NCBI GenBank assembly: GCA_964614415.1
Contig: CAZTLE010000097.1
Location: 1 to 14,988 of the forward strand
Direction: 5' to 3'
DNA length: 14,988 bases
DNA from: CAZTLE01 sp964614415
Lineage (GTDB): Bacteria > Bacteroidota > Bacteroidia > Flavobacteriales > Flavobacteriaceae
Of the stretch, positions 1 to 7,665 are shown piece after piece. The position numbers and the translations under genes were made by a program. How positions within the stretch are numbered: the stretch's first letter is position 1; every line of letters starts with the position of its first letter. The notes under the pieces were generated by a model that saw only the letters and a program-made list of their open reading frames with translations, did no database searches and was not told the origin of the DNA.

Positions 1-82
1 CATCGTCTTCCAGAAGATCGAGATAAATACTTGAGTATTCGGGGTATTCGCCGGGAATTGGCTTTTTAATGGCGCGTGTCAT
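1..82 (-). CDS. DinB-like protein, N-terminal fragment (cut by window edge)
   Basis: An open reading frame starts with ATG at 82-80 and runs off the left edge of the window, giving 27 visible codons. The visible N-terminus has the pattern T-R-A-I-K-K-P followed by GEYPEYSSIYLDLL. This resembles the start of DinB_2-type proteins (four-helix putative metal-dependent enzymes), which often begin with a short 'KP..GEY..Y...YI.L' segment. The metal-binding histidines would lie outside the window, so the family call rests on this N-terminal pattern only. There is no Shine-Dalgarno sequence upstream, as is usual in Bacteroidota. A terminator for the next gene lies at 146-171, so this gene is probably transcribed separately. 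Confidence 0.5.
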   Translation of the reverse strand, partial: MTRAIKKPIPGEYPEYSSIYLDLLEDD

Positions 83-145
83 AGTCTGTCGATTTACAAT
101 TCGGAGCAATAGTATGGATTCGCCGCGACCTTGCCAAATTTGTAT

Positions 146-171
146 AAAAAAAGAAGCCCGAAGGCCTCTTT
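146..171 (-). terminator. Rho-independent terminator after the 194-868 gene
   Basis: Read on the minus strand, the sequence is AAAGAGGCC-TTCG-GGCTTCTTT followed by a run of T residues. This is a 9-bp stem with one G-T wobble, a stable TTCG tetraloop and a T tract. It lies about 20 bp beyond the stop codon at 194 and would end the two-gene operon 1077-194. Confidence 0.85.
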
Positions 172-193
172 GATACGATTTTCAGAATGAGAT

Positions 194-868
194 CTAGTTA
201 TATGACCTACTCATTTTCTTACCACCTTTTAATTTAGCGGCATAAGCTTCAACTGCGGCTTCTGCCCGTTCGATTTTAGCCATCTTCTGATCATACTCTT
301 CTTGTGTCAATTTACCGGCCTTGAACTGTTCATTGGCTTTTTCGCGTGCTAATTGGATCTTTTCGCGGGCCTCCATTACTTTTTTCTCGCCGGATACGAC
401 GGCGCTCTCAAGATCTTTCTCTTTCTTTTCTTTATTCTGCTGTGCCAACTTAACGCGTTCCGCGCTCACTTCGCTGAGGGATATCCCGCTTCCTTCGTTT
501 CCGTCTTTCTTGGCAATACCTCGGGTTGCTCCGTCTTTTTCAGCAGTAGGATCTGCATCTACCTTTCCATTTCCTGAAGAGCCCCCGTCATCACGGCCGC
601 CGCCTTCTCTTCCGGAGTCATATCGATCATTTTTAGCATCATCGTCTTTGGGAGTTCCCGGACGAACCTTAGGTTTGTCCTGTCCTTCTACCATAGGCTT
701 ACCGTCATCGCGCATGGGCTTTATCTTGTCCTTCGCCTCTTCGGCCTTATCGGTCAGCTTTTCAACTTTTTTGTCTTCTTTGGTAATTACCTTATCCTGG
801 GCTAGTACAGGCTGCATGGCGAACAACGCCAACAGTACAAATGCCACATAAAAAACTCGTCTTTTCAT
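194..868 (-). CDS. Secreted Lys/Glu-rich protein with SHOCT-like tail, unknown function
   Basis: 224 residues. Residues 1-24 form a clear Sec signal peptide: a basic MKRR start, a hydrophobic core, and a likely cleavage site after VLAQ. The mature protein is very charged and low in complexity. It has a Lys/Asp/Glu-rich stretch (25-85), a Gly/Ser/Asp-rich linker (86-101), and a long charged helical segment (about 130-215) that probably forms a coiled coil. Within it, residues 176-202 (FKAGKLTQEEYDQKMAKIE) resemble the SHOCT pattern, a short C-terminal motif often involved in oligomerisation. The gene starts 2 bp after the stop of the small lipoprotein gene 1077-871, so the two are surely an operon. 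A strong hairpin terminator follows. The protein probably acts in the periplasm. I do not recognise a more specific family. The GC-rich plus-strand frame opposite is a shadow. Confidence 0.75.
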   Translation of the reverse strand: MKRRVFYVAFVLLALFAMQPVLAQDKVITKEDKKVEKLTDKAEEAKDKIKPMRDDGKPMVEGQDKPKVRPGTPKDDDAKNDRYDSGREGGGRDDGGSSGNGKVDADPTAEKDGATRGIAKKDGNEGSGISLSEVSAERVKLAQQNKEKKEKDLESAVVSGEKKVMEAREKIQLAREKANEQFKAGKLTQEEYDQKMAKIERAEAAVEAYAAKLKGGKKMSRSYN

Positions 869-870
869 AA

Positions 871-1077
871 TTACTGGTCTAATTCGTTTAATAATTCATC
901 TACTTTTTTGGAAGATTCTTCCAGGTCCTGTTGCACACTGTCAATTTCAGCCGATACTGTTTCCAGTTGTTCGATCTCCTCTTTCATTTCGTTGGCCTGA
1001 GCATCCTCAGCCTTTGTGTCACGGCATCCCAGTAAAACCAGGGAGAACAGGGCCATGATCATACATAGTTGTTTCAT
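871..1077 (-). CDS. Small coiled-coil lipoprotein
   Basis: 68 residues. The N-terminus is a lipoprotein signal with lipobox L-L-G-C, putting the lipidated Cys at residue 18. The mature part (50 residues) is almost wholly charged with regularly spaced Leu/Val/Ile, which predicts a single amphipathic coiled-coil helix, reminiscent in size and style of Lpp-like proteins without sequence identity to them. It is the first gene of an operon with the secreted charged protein 868-194, and the shared helical character suggests they could interact. The upstream 120 bp contain T-rich sequence and an imperfect -7-like TATATTG about 35 bp before the start. Function unknown. Confidence 0.75.
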   Translation of the reverse strand: MKQLCMIMALFSLVLLGCRDTKAEDAQANEMKEEIEQLETVSAEIDSVQQDLEESSKKVDELLNELDQ

Positions 1078-1200
1078 AATAGGTTGTGTTATGTGTTAGC
1101 GCTATTGAATGTACACAATATACTGCGGTATCGCAAAACAAAAAGGATGCCAAACGGAACTTTCGACGAAGTGCAGTATTTTGAGCGTCAACTTCCTGTA

Positions 1201-2085
1201 CTATCGATTTATGATATCATAATAACGATTCAGATCGCGTTTCTGGTGCTTCCGTATTAACAAGTATCCACAGATACCCGCGAGAAGAATGTTGATGATA
1301 TAGGCGGCCAGTTGCAAGCCGGTATCATCTGTTTCTCCAAAGAAGTCGAACACAACATTAGACGCGGCATTGAAAAAAGCATGTAAGAGAATTGCGTAAG
1401 AGACACTGCCCGATGTCCGCAAATAAACATAGGTGAAGACCATACTCAAGGCAATTGTGTTGGTAAAGTAGAGTAGAACGGTCCATACGTTGACCTCGAG
1501 AAAGCTTGGTATGGCCGCTCCCGGGAATGTAAACGACGCCAGGTGCCAGACGCCCCAGGCCAATCCTACAAAGAGAGTACTTTTGAGCATAGAGTATCGT
1601 TCCATGAGTTTGGGAAGCATATAACCGCGCCAGCCCAGTTCTTCACCCATGGGTCCAAAGGGGAGTGCGAGAAGAAACCAAATATGAATGTTAGACAGTC
1701 CCAACGTCCATTGGATCGAAGTATTTCCATCAAAAAAGACAGCTGCTATCAAGTACGCTGCAATGTAGAGGAGTATAGGCGCCAGTACAATGAATAGGAT
1801 AGTGGTCCATCGGGTTTTCACCTGGATCAGCTTTTTGAACAATGATCTCAACTTTTTGCGATCGGTTATCGCCTGTATGATAATTGCCGCAATGGTAGGG
1901 CCATAGGCCCCGATAAGTCCTATGAACGCCAGGGGAGGAATGGTTTCACTTCCTTTAATAAGCTGGTAACTGGGATAGAGAAAGGACCAGGAGATGATAT
2001 AGTTGAGCACGAGAAATGCCCAAATAGGATACTGTCGTATAAGTCGAATCATGGTTGGCTTTATATAAAGAGAAAGCCATTCCAA
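1201..2085 (-). CDS. CPBP family intramembrane metalloprotease (CAAX/Abi-type)
   Basis: 294 residues with seven or eight hydrophobic segments. It carries all three diagnostic motifs of the CPBP family (Rce1-like, PF02517): EExxxR at E148-E149-R153 (EELGWRG), W-G-V-W-H with H181, and HxxxN with H235 and N239 (LLHAFFNA). These Glu/His residues are the predicted active site within the membrane. Family members cleave CAAX-type or unknown membrane substrates, and in bacteria some act in bacteriocin self-immunity. The substrate cannot be told here. A second ATG at codon 12 (2052-2050, MIRLIRQYP) could be the true start, because the first 11 residues are atypical. The gene lies 49 bp downstream of the glycosyltransferase gene and could be cotranscribed with it. 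Confidence 0.88.
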   Translation of the reverse strand: MEWLSLYIKPTMIRLIRQYPIWAFLVLNYIISWSFLYPSYQLIKGSETIPPLAFIGLIGAYGPTIAAIIIQAITDRKKLRSLFKKLIQVKTRWTTILFIVLAPILLYIAAYLIAAVFFDGNTSIQWTLGLSNIHIWFLLALPFGPMGEELGWRGYMLPKLMERYSMLKSTLFVGLAWGVWHLASFTFPGAAIPSFLEVNVWTVLLYFTNTIALSMVFTYVYLRTSGSVSYAILLHAFFNAASNVVFDFFGETDDTGLQLAAYIINILLAGICGYLLIRKHQKRDLNRYYDIINR

Positions 2086-2134
2086 AAACGTTACATAGAA
2101 GAGGTGAACCTATGCGGAAACAATAGTAATGCTT

Positions 2135-3394
2135 CTATTTGTAAAAAGCCGGTTCCTTCGAAATCATCAACACTTTGTCGAATACTGTATTCCATTGGTT
2201 GGCAATGGTGTTCCACCTAAATCGCTCCTGCACTGCAAATTGATAGCATTCCGCAGCTTTTGTAGCCCGCCATTCAGGATCTCTGTACAGCCGTTCCAGG
2301 TATTTGGTTAGGGCATTGGGGGCTATAAAATGATGTCTCCAATCGGACCATGTGAGTTCCCATGTTTTTTCCACGGGAAGCACAAGTCCCGCGTTTTCCC
2401 ATATTTCGGCCGGTGCACCGTGACCGGGTACAATTTGTACCGCCGCGGTCGCGGCATGCTCGAAGGGGATGAGACCCCAACCTTCGGCAGAAGCGGTATT
2501 GATGCCTACATCACAGGCATTGAAGAGGAGGTTGAGTTGGGTGTCGGTTAGCGGTTCTGAATTAAGACCCATGGAATCACTGCTTAGCAGTTGGTTTCTG
2601 GCCTTCAGTTTTTCGATGATACGGATACTTTCATCATCAATCCCCTGTAGATCCTCGAGTTTGTGCAGATATAGTTTTACGTCGCCGGTTTTATCCCGGG
2701 CGAAGCCTTCAAACCCTTTTAAAGTAAGGTCAATACATTTTCGGGGGAAGATCTTATTGGCATTGAGAACGATGAATGCGTCCTGAAGCTCAGTAGCTTC
2801 CGGGAACAGTAACCTCCGGGCTTTATTTCTACGTTTCTTTATGTCTTGCGGATCGAAACTCAACCCGGTTTCCGCCCCGATAGGGTAGAAGGTCTCGACG
2901 TCCAGGCCATGTGGAATGACGCATAGGTCATTTTTCGAAGCGGCCTTGTTGTTCTTCTCAAGAATAGGGGTCATTTCATTCTTTGCATATTCCGTATATG
3001 TTACCAGTGCGTCCAGTTCCCAGGCATTTTCAAAGGCTTCAGGTTTTAAAATGGACCCTTCAACCGGACAATAGAATACTGTTTTTATATGGGGACGGGC
3101 CAACAATGCTTCGCGATGAAGGTTATAGAGCCAAAAATCATGATTCCAAAAGACAAGATGCGGTTGCACCTCGTCCAGAATTTCAGGCAAAGCCTGCGTT
3201 CCCAGCAGGTCGTCCTCATAGGGGTTGGTCCAGGTACTTTCAAAATCGATGGGTTCAGGATACGATGCATTTACCGAAAAGAAATGCAGTTCGTGCGTGT
3301 GGTGCAGATTGCTAAAAATATTCCGAAGCACCCTGTAGTAACCCAGGGAGGTATCTGCGATCCCAATAATTAAAATACGTGGTCTTGATCTCAT
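2135..3394 (-). CDS. GT-B glycosyltransferase (GT4/GT1-like)
   Basis: 419 residues, soluble. The N-terminal Rossmann-like half begins with RILIIGIADTSLGYYR. The inter-domain region shows the 'IPHG.D...F.P' signature near 160-171. The C-terminal half contains NANKIFPRK (about 211-219), which fits the nucleotide-sugar binding region. The E-x7-E motif of retaining GT-B enzymes is present (E304 to E312, EGWGLIPFE), followed by the GHGAPAEIW segment. This is a normal length for GT4. It would transfer a sugar from a nucleotide-sugar donor to a glycan, lipid or protein; donor and acceptor cannot be read from the sequence. It lies 69 bp after the MACPF gene, but a terminator hairpin (3425-3451) separates them, so a functional tie is uncertain. 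Confidence 0.85.
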   Translation of the reverse strand: MRSRPRILIIGIADTSLGYYRVLRNIFSNLHHTHELHFFSVNASYPEPIDFESTWTNPYEDDLLGTQALPEILDEVQPHLVFWNHDFWLYNLHREALLARPHIKTVFYCPVEGSILKPEAFENAWELDALVTYTEYAKNEMTPILEKNNKAASKNDLCVIPHGLDVETFYPIGAETGLSFDPQDIKKRRNKARRLLFPEATELQDAFIVLNANKIFPRKCIDLTLKGFEGFARDKTGDVKLYLHKLEDLQGIDDESIRIIEKLKARNQLLSSDSMGLNSEPLTDTQLNLLFNACDVGINTASAEGWGLIPFEHAATAAVQIVPGHGAPAEIWENAGLVLPVEKTWELTWSDWRHHFIAPNALTKYLERLYRDPEWRATKAAECYQFAVQERFRWNTIANQWNTVFDKVLMISKEPAFYK

Positions 3395-3424
3395 AATTCT
3401 TTCCGAAGAAATAACAGTAAAGAA

Positions 3425-3451
3425 TGGCCGCCCGAAATGTTCGAACGGCCA
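3425..3451 (-). terminator. Hairpin terminator after the MACPF gene
   Basis: The minus strand reads TGGCCG-TTCGAA-CAT-TTCGGG-CGGCCA, a 12-bp stem with two G-T pairs and a 3-nt loop, followed by TTCTTTA. It starts about 13 bp beyond the stop codon at 3464. The T tract is interrupted, so termination may be partial and some read-through into the glycosyltransferase gene is possible. Confidence 0.75.
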
Positions 3452-3463
3452 CCAATTCCTGGA

Positions 3464-5077
3464 TTATTTATAGAATGTTCCAAAAGTATATTCCCCTGAT
3501 TGCAGGTCCTTTTCAAAAAGCAAATTCAGCTTTTCAACATGTTTCTGTTGTGGGAATACTTTGTAGACCTCTACAAATTCGGCACAGGTGTCCGGTAGCG
3601 AGTTGAATTGCCCAACAAATAGCACGTTGCACGGAGGGTCATAGCTACCGGTTGTACTGTGACACCACTTTAGCGTAAGCGGCCCCGCTCCTGCATCCAC
3701 AAGAGCCTTCCTGAACGCCGGGGAAGGAGTACCTCCGTAATGCCCGTTGAAAGCCACCAGAATCATGTAATAATCAGATGAGCCCACATAGGCAGCTATG
3801 TCCGTCGCCATGGTGTCGAACATTTTTTGGGCATTATGGAATCCTGCTCCGCTGGTTCCGGCATATACGTAGCCTTTATTGTGGACAACGGCGTTGGGCG
3901 TTCGAATATCCTTCGTACCATCGAGTACGATCATTTGGAAACCACTTGGGTCCTGGAATTGATTGGACAGCGATAGTTTTTGTCCTGACAAGTAAACATT
4001 GGGTAATTGAGGCGGAACTCCCATGTGGCTGTGCAATGATTGTGTGGTTATTGACAGCTTAGGATATATGTTCTTATAATATTGATCCCAGGCTTGCTGT
4101 ACCACATTGGATTTGGCACCGCACAACGCCCAGATTCCCTCCAGGGCGAATTCAATGATCGCCGGATCGGTAGCAATGGACTTTTGCCAGGCGCTAAAGG
4201 CCGAAACATCTGATGCGCCTGGATCTGCAAAATCGTCAGTTGCATCGATTTGCAGCGTTCCCCCCAGGGAAAAATCGCCTCCCATGACGACACTGGCTAT
4301 TTCAGATTGCGCGGTGAACATTTTCCAATAGGAAGTGGTTTTTACCGAACCACTTATGGAACCGGATTTTATCAGTCCCTCAAAACTGGCCTTTACTGCC
4401 GTTTGGAACTCGCTGTCGGTAATGTTGGTCGACTTTGAAATGGCCGAATAGAAACGCATACTGCCACCCAATTTGATTTCCTTAATGAAATAGCCGCCCC
4501 AGGTGTCAAAGAACGCATAGAACTGCTTAATGTTCGTACTTGAAATTAGCGAGGGCAGATTCTTAAGGTCATTCAGAAAATTGTCTGAAAAATACTGGGT
4601 GTCAATGGTGTTTAGTTCAGCAATTCCCAGTTCCGAAAAGAAATTTTGCGAATAGAAAAAACTGTTTTGTAATTCCTTATTGGATTTTGAGAATAGGGCC
4701 TCTACTTGCCCCTTGAACAGTTTGTACTTTCCTTTGATCTTTGCCTCGGCCGCAAAGGAGCTATTGAACTCTTCCTCTGTAGTACCGCTATTTGCATTGA
4801 TCCAGGTTTTCGGGTTTGACGTACCGGTGATATATTCCGGGATATCATACGTCACATTATTGATCGTCCATTGGATGGTATTAGCCTTGTTGGGATCGAA
4901 AATGGGTCGTTTTTGAAAACCGATCTCATAAGCCCCGAATACATCGAACCCCTGGCCTATGGAATAAACCTGACTCAGGCCGGTTGTGCTTAATTGAGGA
5001 GTAGTTTGCGTTTGGTTGTAATTTCTGGTGTGTTGCTTCTTCTTACGTTTGGCAACGAGGTCATTGGATTTTGACAT
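3464..5077 (-). CDS. MACPF-domain protein with C-terminal ILEI/FAM3-like domain
   Basis: 537 residues. The N-terminus is Lys/Arg-rich (RKKKQHTR) with no signal peptide. Residues about 30-340 fit the membrane attack complex/perforin fold. They include the GQGFDVFGAYE start and the family signature at 186-205 (FYAFFDTWGGYFIKEIKLGG), which matches the Y-x-x-F-x-x-x-x-G-T-H-Y-x(6)-GG pattern with GGYF in place of GTHY. Helical/Ser-rich segments flank it (about 100-145 and 209-262) where membrane-spanning hairpins are expected. Residues about 360-505 resemble the ILEI/FAM3 domain (PF15711-like: FQMIVLDG, then YYMILVAFNG, then NVLFVGQF, with Cys 472/483/497), a fold linked to carbohydrate or receptor recognition. 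I infer a pore-forming toxin with a C-terminal targeting domain. Its promoter matches that of the DUF4157 gene. It is single-gene and terminator-bounded. Confidence 0.85.
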   Translation of the reverse strand: MSKSNDLVAKRKKKQHTRNYNQTQTTPQLSTTGLSQVYSIGQGFDVFGAYEIGFQKRPIFDPNKANTIQWTINNVTYDIPEYITGTSNPKTWINANSGTTEEEFNSSFAAEAKIKGKYKLFKGQVEALFSKSNKELQNSFFYSQNFFSELGIAELNTIDTQYFSDNFLNDLKNLPSLISSTNIKQFYAFFDTWGGYFIKEIKLGGSMRFYSAISKSTNITDSEFQTAVKASFEGLIKSGSISGSVKTTSYWKMFTAQSEIASVVMGGDFSLGGTLQIDATDDFADPGASDVSAFSAWQKSIATDPAIIEFALEGIWALCGAKSNVVQQAWDQYYKNIYPKLSITTQSLHSHMGVPPQLPNVYLSGQKLSLSNQFQDPSGFQMIVLDGTKDIRTPNAVVHNKGYVYAGTSGAGFHNAQKMFDTMATDIAAYVGSSDYYMILVAFNGHYGGTPSPAFRKALVDAGAGPLTLKWCHSTTGSYDPPCNVLFVGQFNSLPDTCAEFVEVYKVFPQQKHVEKLNLLFEKDLQSGEYTFGTFYK

Positions 5078-5302
5078 GACAATACATTTAAGTTAAACAA
5101 TATGCTTAACCTGAAGACAGGGGATAAGGGGATACCTAACTTCCCTGGAGCCAGAAAGTACTGCTGTGAAGTGAATTCAGAAACGAGGAGGTAATGTGCG
5201 AGGATGTTCGCGCTAATTAGCCTTCAAATATAAAGAGGTGTTTTGAAGATCGAACTACGTGAAAATACGTAAATCCTGTTGAGAGCATTTCAGATCAATA
5301 CA
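5078..5302. other. Intergenic region / long leader upstream of MACPF
   Basis: 225 bp without a convincing gene. The high-coordinate part carries the promoter at 5225-5275. The rest (5078-5218) would be an untranslated leader of about 140 nt. I see no clear riboswitch, small ORF or strong hairpin in it. In-frame extension of the MACPF start is stopped by a TAA six codons upstream. Confidence 0.5.
5225..5275 (-). promoter_or_regulatory. Promoter and TACGT-repeat operator of the MACPF gene
   Basis: A perfect Bacteroidota -7 box TATATTTG lies at 5232-5225 (minus strand). A weak -33 TTCG sits 18 nt upstream. Two TACGT elements at 5256-5260 and 5266-5270 repeat with exactly a 10-bp period (one helical turn), so they would sit on one DNA face directly upstream of -33, as an activator site would. 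The minus-strand consensus with the 7629 gene is TTACGTA-N5-ACGTA-N5-ATCTTC-N12-TAnATTT. Start of transcription would be near 5218, giving a leader of about 140 nt before the MACPF ATG at 5077. Confidence 0.6.
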
Positions 5303-5641
5303 CTATTTGTCCGACCAAATTGCGAGTTCGTTCCCCACCGGATCAGTAAAATGAAAACGACGACCTCCCGGAAAGGAAAAGACAGGAACTGTGATTTTGG
5401 CACCGCATTCCTGTACCGTTTGTTCAATACTTTCCAGATTCTCGTGATACAGGACAACCAAAGCACCGTTGGTAACAGGGTCGTCCGACTTTTCGAAACC
5501 TCCGGCAATACCACTATTAGCAAAAGAGGTGTAGGCGTCGCCATAATCGGTAAACTCCCAGCCAAAGGCATTGTGATAAAAGGCTTTCACAGCTTCCAGA
5601 TCGTTCGCTTTAAATTCGATGTAGTTTATATGGGTTGGCAT
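5303..5641 (-). CDS. VOC family (glyoxalase-like) protein
   Basis: 112 residues, a single VOC module of two beta-alpha-beta-beta-beta units. The start INYIEFKANDLEAVKAFYHNAFGW is a typical first strand plus helix. The end FHFTDPVGNELAIW is the characteristic last strand, with the Glu that usually binds metal. The family includes glyoxalases, dioxygenases and antibiotic-binding proteins; small stand-alone members like this are mostly of unknown substrate. A near-consensus -7 box TACCTTTA lies at 5684-5677, about 36 bp before the start. The gene sits between the MACPF and DUF4157 genes, but nothing suggests shared function. Confidence 0.85.
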   Translation of the reverse strand: MPTHINYIEFKANDLEAVKAFYHNAFGWEFTDYGDAYTSFANSGIAGGFEKSDDPVTNGALVVLYHENLESIEQTVQECGAKITVPVFSFPGGRRFHFTDPVGNELAIWSDK

Positions 5642-5700
5642 TCTTATTTTCTATTGTTATTATTTATTGGGTATTGTAAAGGTAGGGGTTTTGTGTTGTT

Positions 5701-5764
5701 GATGGGTTAATTAGTTAATGGGTTATTGGGTTAATGGGTTATTAGGTTATTGAGTTGATTTGTT
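5701..5764. repeat. Octamer word array (consensus A[AT]TGGGTT)
   Basis: Eight consecutive 8-bp units in exact phase: gatgggtt, aattagtt, aatgggtt, attgggtt, aatgggtt, attaggtt, attgagtt, gatttgtt. The last two letters of every unit are TT. The same word family recurs in phase at 9499-9546. It lies upstream of the VOC gene and is non-coding. Confidence 0.85.
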
Positions 5765-6130
5765 ACCGACTACAAGTTACAGGTTACTGGTTTTAAATTT
5801 TGAGTTTTGAATTTTGAATTGGAATCAGTAGTGAGTAATGAGCATTGAGTATTGAGATCTATTTGGGATTTCACATTTGAATTTTGGAGCTTGCTACTGG
5901 TTACTGGGTTAATATGTTGCAGGTTACAGGTTACTGGTTTGAAGTTTTAAATTTTGAATTGGAATTAGTAGTGAGTAATGAGCATTGAGTATTGAGATTT
6001 ATTTGGGATTTCACATTTGAATTTTGGAGCTTTTTACCGGTTACTGGGTTAATTTGTTGCAGGTTACAGGTTAATGGTTTGTGATTTGAGGTTTGTGATT
6101 TATTTGGAATTTTCAATTTGATTTTTGGAA
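5759..6130. repeat. 140-bp tandem repeat made of 7-bp words
   Basis: Two full copies (about 5774-5913 and 5914-6053) and a partial third (6054 to about 6130) repeat with a 140-bp period. The core 5821-5890 matches 5961-6030 at 68 of 70 positions by my count. Inside each copy, shorter words repeat at 7 bp: GTTACAG/GTTACTG, then TTTTGAG/TTTTGAA, then AGTGAGT-AATGAGC-ATTGAGT-ATTGAGA. The whole region is AT-rich and lies between the VOC and DUF4157 genes. It is not CRISPR: no conserved repeat is separated by unique spacers. Confidence 0.85.
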
Positions 6131-6180
6131 TTTGCGCAGTATTTGGAATTTGATTCCTGAATTCTGACTTTGGCATCAGG

Positions 6181-7629
6181 CTAGGAGGTGCCTGTAGCCA
6201 TTGGTCTTTCCAGGGTTAGGGCGCCAATCTTTTCAATTCTATAAATAAGCTCAAGTAACTCCTCTTGAGAAATGGTTTTGCTTAGCTTTAATTTACGTGA
6301 CAGACCTTCAAGCATGCCATAGCGCTCGAAAAATCCGCTCTTAATGCTTTCCAGGGTGGGGGAGTCAGAGGGGTTTCTCATTGCATGTTTCCACGCCATG
6401 AAAAATACACCTGAAGCTTTTGATGCGGCATCCGCTTTGGCTTCTATTCCGGGATCTACTAATTGAGCTATTGCTTTTACAGTGTCTTCTGCCGGCCCCC
6501 AATAGTATATCAACATGCTTTGAACTACTCTCCAGGCCACCGCGCTTCCCAAATGCGGAACTGCTACCCTCTTACTATCGTCTACCACCGTAAACTCATC
6601 TCCGGTTTGATGCGATTTGCCCGACGGACCCCGCGCTCCTATTATTACTATTCCGGGAAAGGAATCATGTAGTCCTCTCCCCAATTGGTTTACTACAGAG
6701 TCAGTTTCCGCCATGTCGGTTCCTTTTCCGGCATAACAGGAAGTGAAGATGATGGCTTTTATTGGATTTTTCAATCCCACTTTTTTATCGGTTAACCTCC
6801 GAATCATTTCCCGGGGTGGAATGTCCCCGGATTGACCCACGTTACCATGGGCGACAATATATAATACGTCCTCTGATCCCATTGCGCTGAAATCGGAGCT
6901 GTTAAATAGAGCTACGGGGCCTCCGGCTCGCTTAACGGCATAATCGATGGATGTAAGCTCAATAAAGTCCTGTGTGATTCTGTTCTTCGCTACGGCAACT
7001 TGTCTTTGAAGCGGCGACTCCGGTTGTACCGAAATGGCATTTCCTTTCTGCAGTTGTTTTTGCTGTATGACCACCTCGGACTTATTTTTTGCAAGTTGTG
7101 TTGCCTTAGCTCCCATCACATCTGCTTCTTTTTCAAGAGAGTCGTCGTCGTTAATTGCGACTTTTTTCTTCAGTTGTTTGGTGGGTTTAACACGGCCTTG
7201 CTTTTGTTGTACCACATGCCAGGCTTCATGAGGCAGGTGCTTTTCCTGTCCGGGGGCAATATGAATGTTAGTCCCCTGAGCATAGGCATGTGCGTTAAGT
7301 TGAGCCGGTTTTTCCGAATTATAATGCACTTTGACATCGTCCATGGAATGGCCGGAAAGGCTTTCCACGCCCGATTTCAGATTATCCGGCAAGCCTGTGT
7401 TATTCTCTTTTTTCTGAATAGGTGCCCCCTGATCGTTCGCCATTTGCTGCACGGCTCCCAAACGTGAAACGCCCTGACTGTCATTGGCAGCTGCCTGAAT
7501 CTTCAATTGCGCAGTAGCCTCGGGTCTTTGGTCTTTAAACCCAATAGAGCCATCCTGTTGCTCTGAGATATTTTGACGGGCTTGAACAACATCATTGCTT
7601 TTTTGCGAATCCTGGTGCGCTTTCTCCAT
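6181..7629 (-). CDS. DUF4157 protein with C-terminal clan-CD-like cysteine peptidase domain (probable eCIS-type effector)
   Basis: 482 residues, no signal peptide. Residues 1-78 are Gln-rich and look disordered. Residues about 79-152 are a DUF4157 domain: LPDNLKSGVESLSG, then VHYNSEKPAQLNAHAYAQGTN, and the metallopeptidase-like H134-E-A-W-H138 with downstream EKEAD (166-170). The C-terminal half (about 220-370) reads as a caspase-like alpha/beta fold. Strand VLYIVA precedes H261-G262, and strand AIIFTS precedes C298 (SCYAG), giving a His/Cys dyad as in caspases, CHAT and C80 toxin peptidases. Residues 400-482 are helical. DUF4157 is strongly associated with eCIS loci, where it marks cargo. 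I infer a toxin that is loaded or released without Sec and activated as a protease. It shares promoter architecture with the MACPF gene. The cysteine-peptidase call is by motif and predicted strand order only. Confidence 0.82.
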   Translation of the reverse strand: MEKAHQDSQKSNDVVQARQNISEQQDGSIGFKDQRPEATAQLKIQAAANDSQGVSRLGAVQQMANDQGAPIQKKENNTGLPDNLKSGVESLSGHSMDDVKVHYNSEKPAQLNAHAYAQGTNIHIAPGQEKHLPHEAWHVVQQKQGRVKPTKQLKKKVAINDDDSLEKEADVMGAKATQLAKNKSEVVIQQKQLQKGNAISVQPESPLQRQVAVAKNRITQDFIELTSIDYAVKRAGGPVALFNSSDFSAMGSEDVLYIVAHGNVGQSGDIPPREMIRRLTDKKVGLKNPIKAIIFTSCYAGKGTDMAETDSVVNQLGRGLHDSFPGIVIIGARGPSGKSHQTGDEFTVVDDSKRVAVPHLGSAVAWRVVQSMLIYYWGPAEDTVKAIAQLVDPGIEAKADAASKASGVFFMAWKHAMRNPSDSPTLESIKSGFFERYGMLEGLSRKLKLSKTISQEELLELIYRIEKIGALTLERPMATGTS

Positions 7630-7665
7630 GGTCGGAGGATTTCCTTACGTGGAATTATCCAACCT

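Noticed and set aside
321..851. 176-residue plus-strand open frame
   Set aside because: It is the antisense shadow of the secreted charged protein, Ser/Phe/Pro-rich as expected from the complement of Glu/Lys codons.
5701..6130. CRISPR array
   Set aside because: There are no repeats of 25-40 bp separated by unique spacers of constant size, and no cas genes; the units are 7, 8 and 140 bp with no spacers.
5931..6176. 81-residue minus-strand open frame in the repeat region
   Set aside because: It is read entirely from the 140-bp/7-bp repeats; its Asn/Thr/Lys/Ser-rich translation reflects the repeat words, with no domain or signal.
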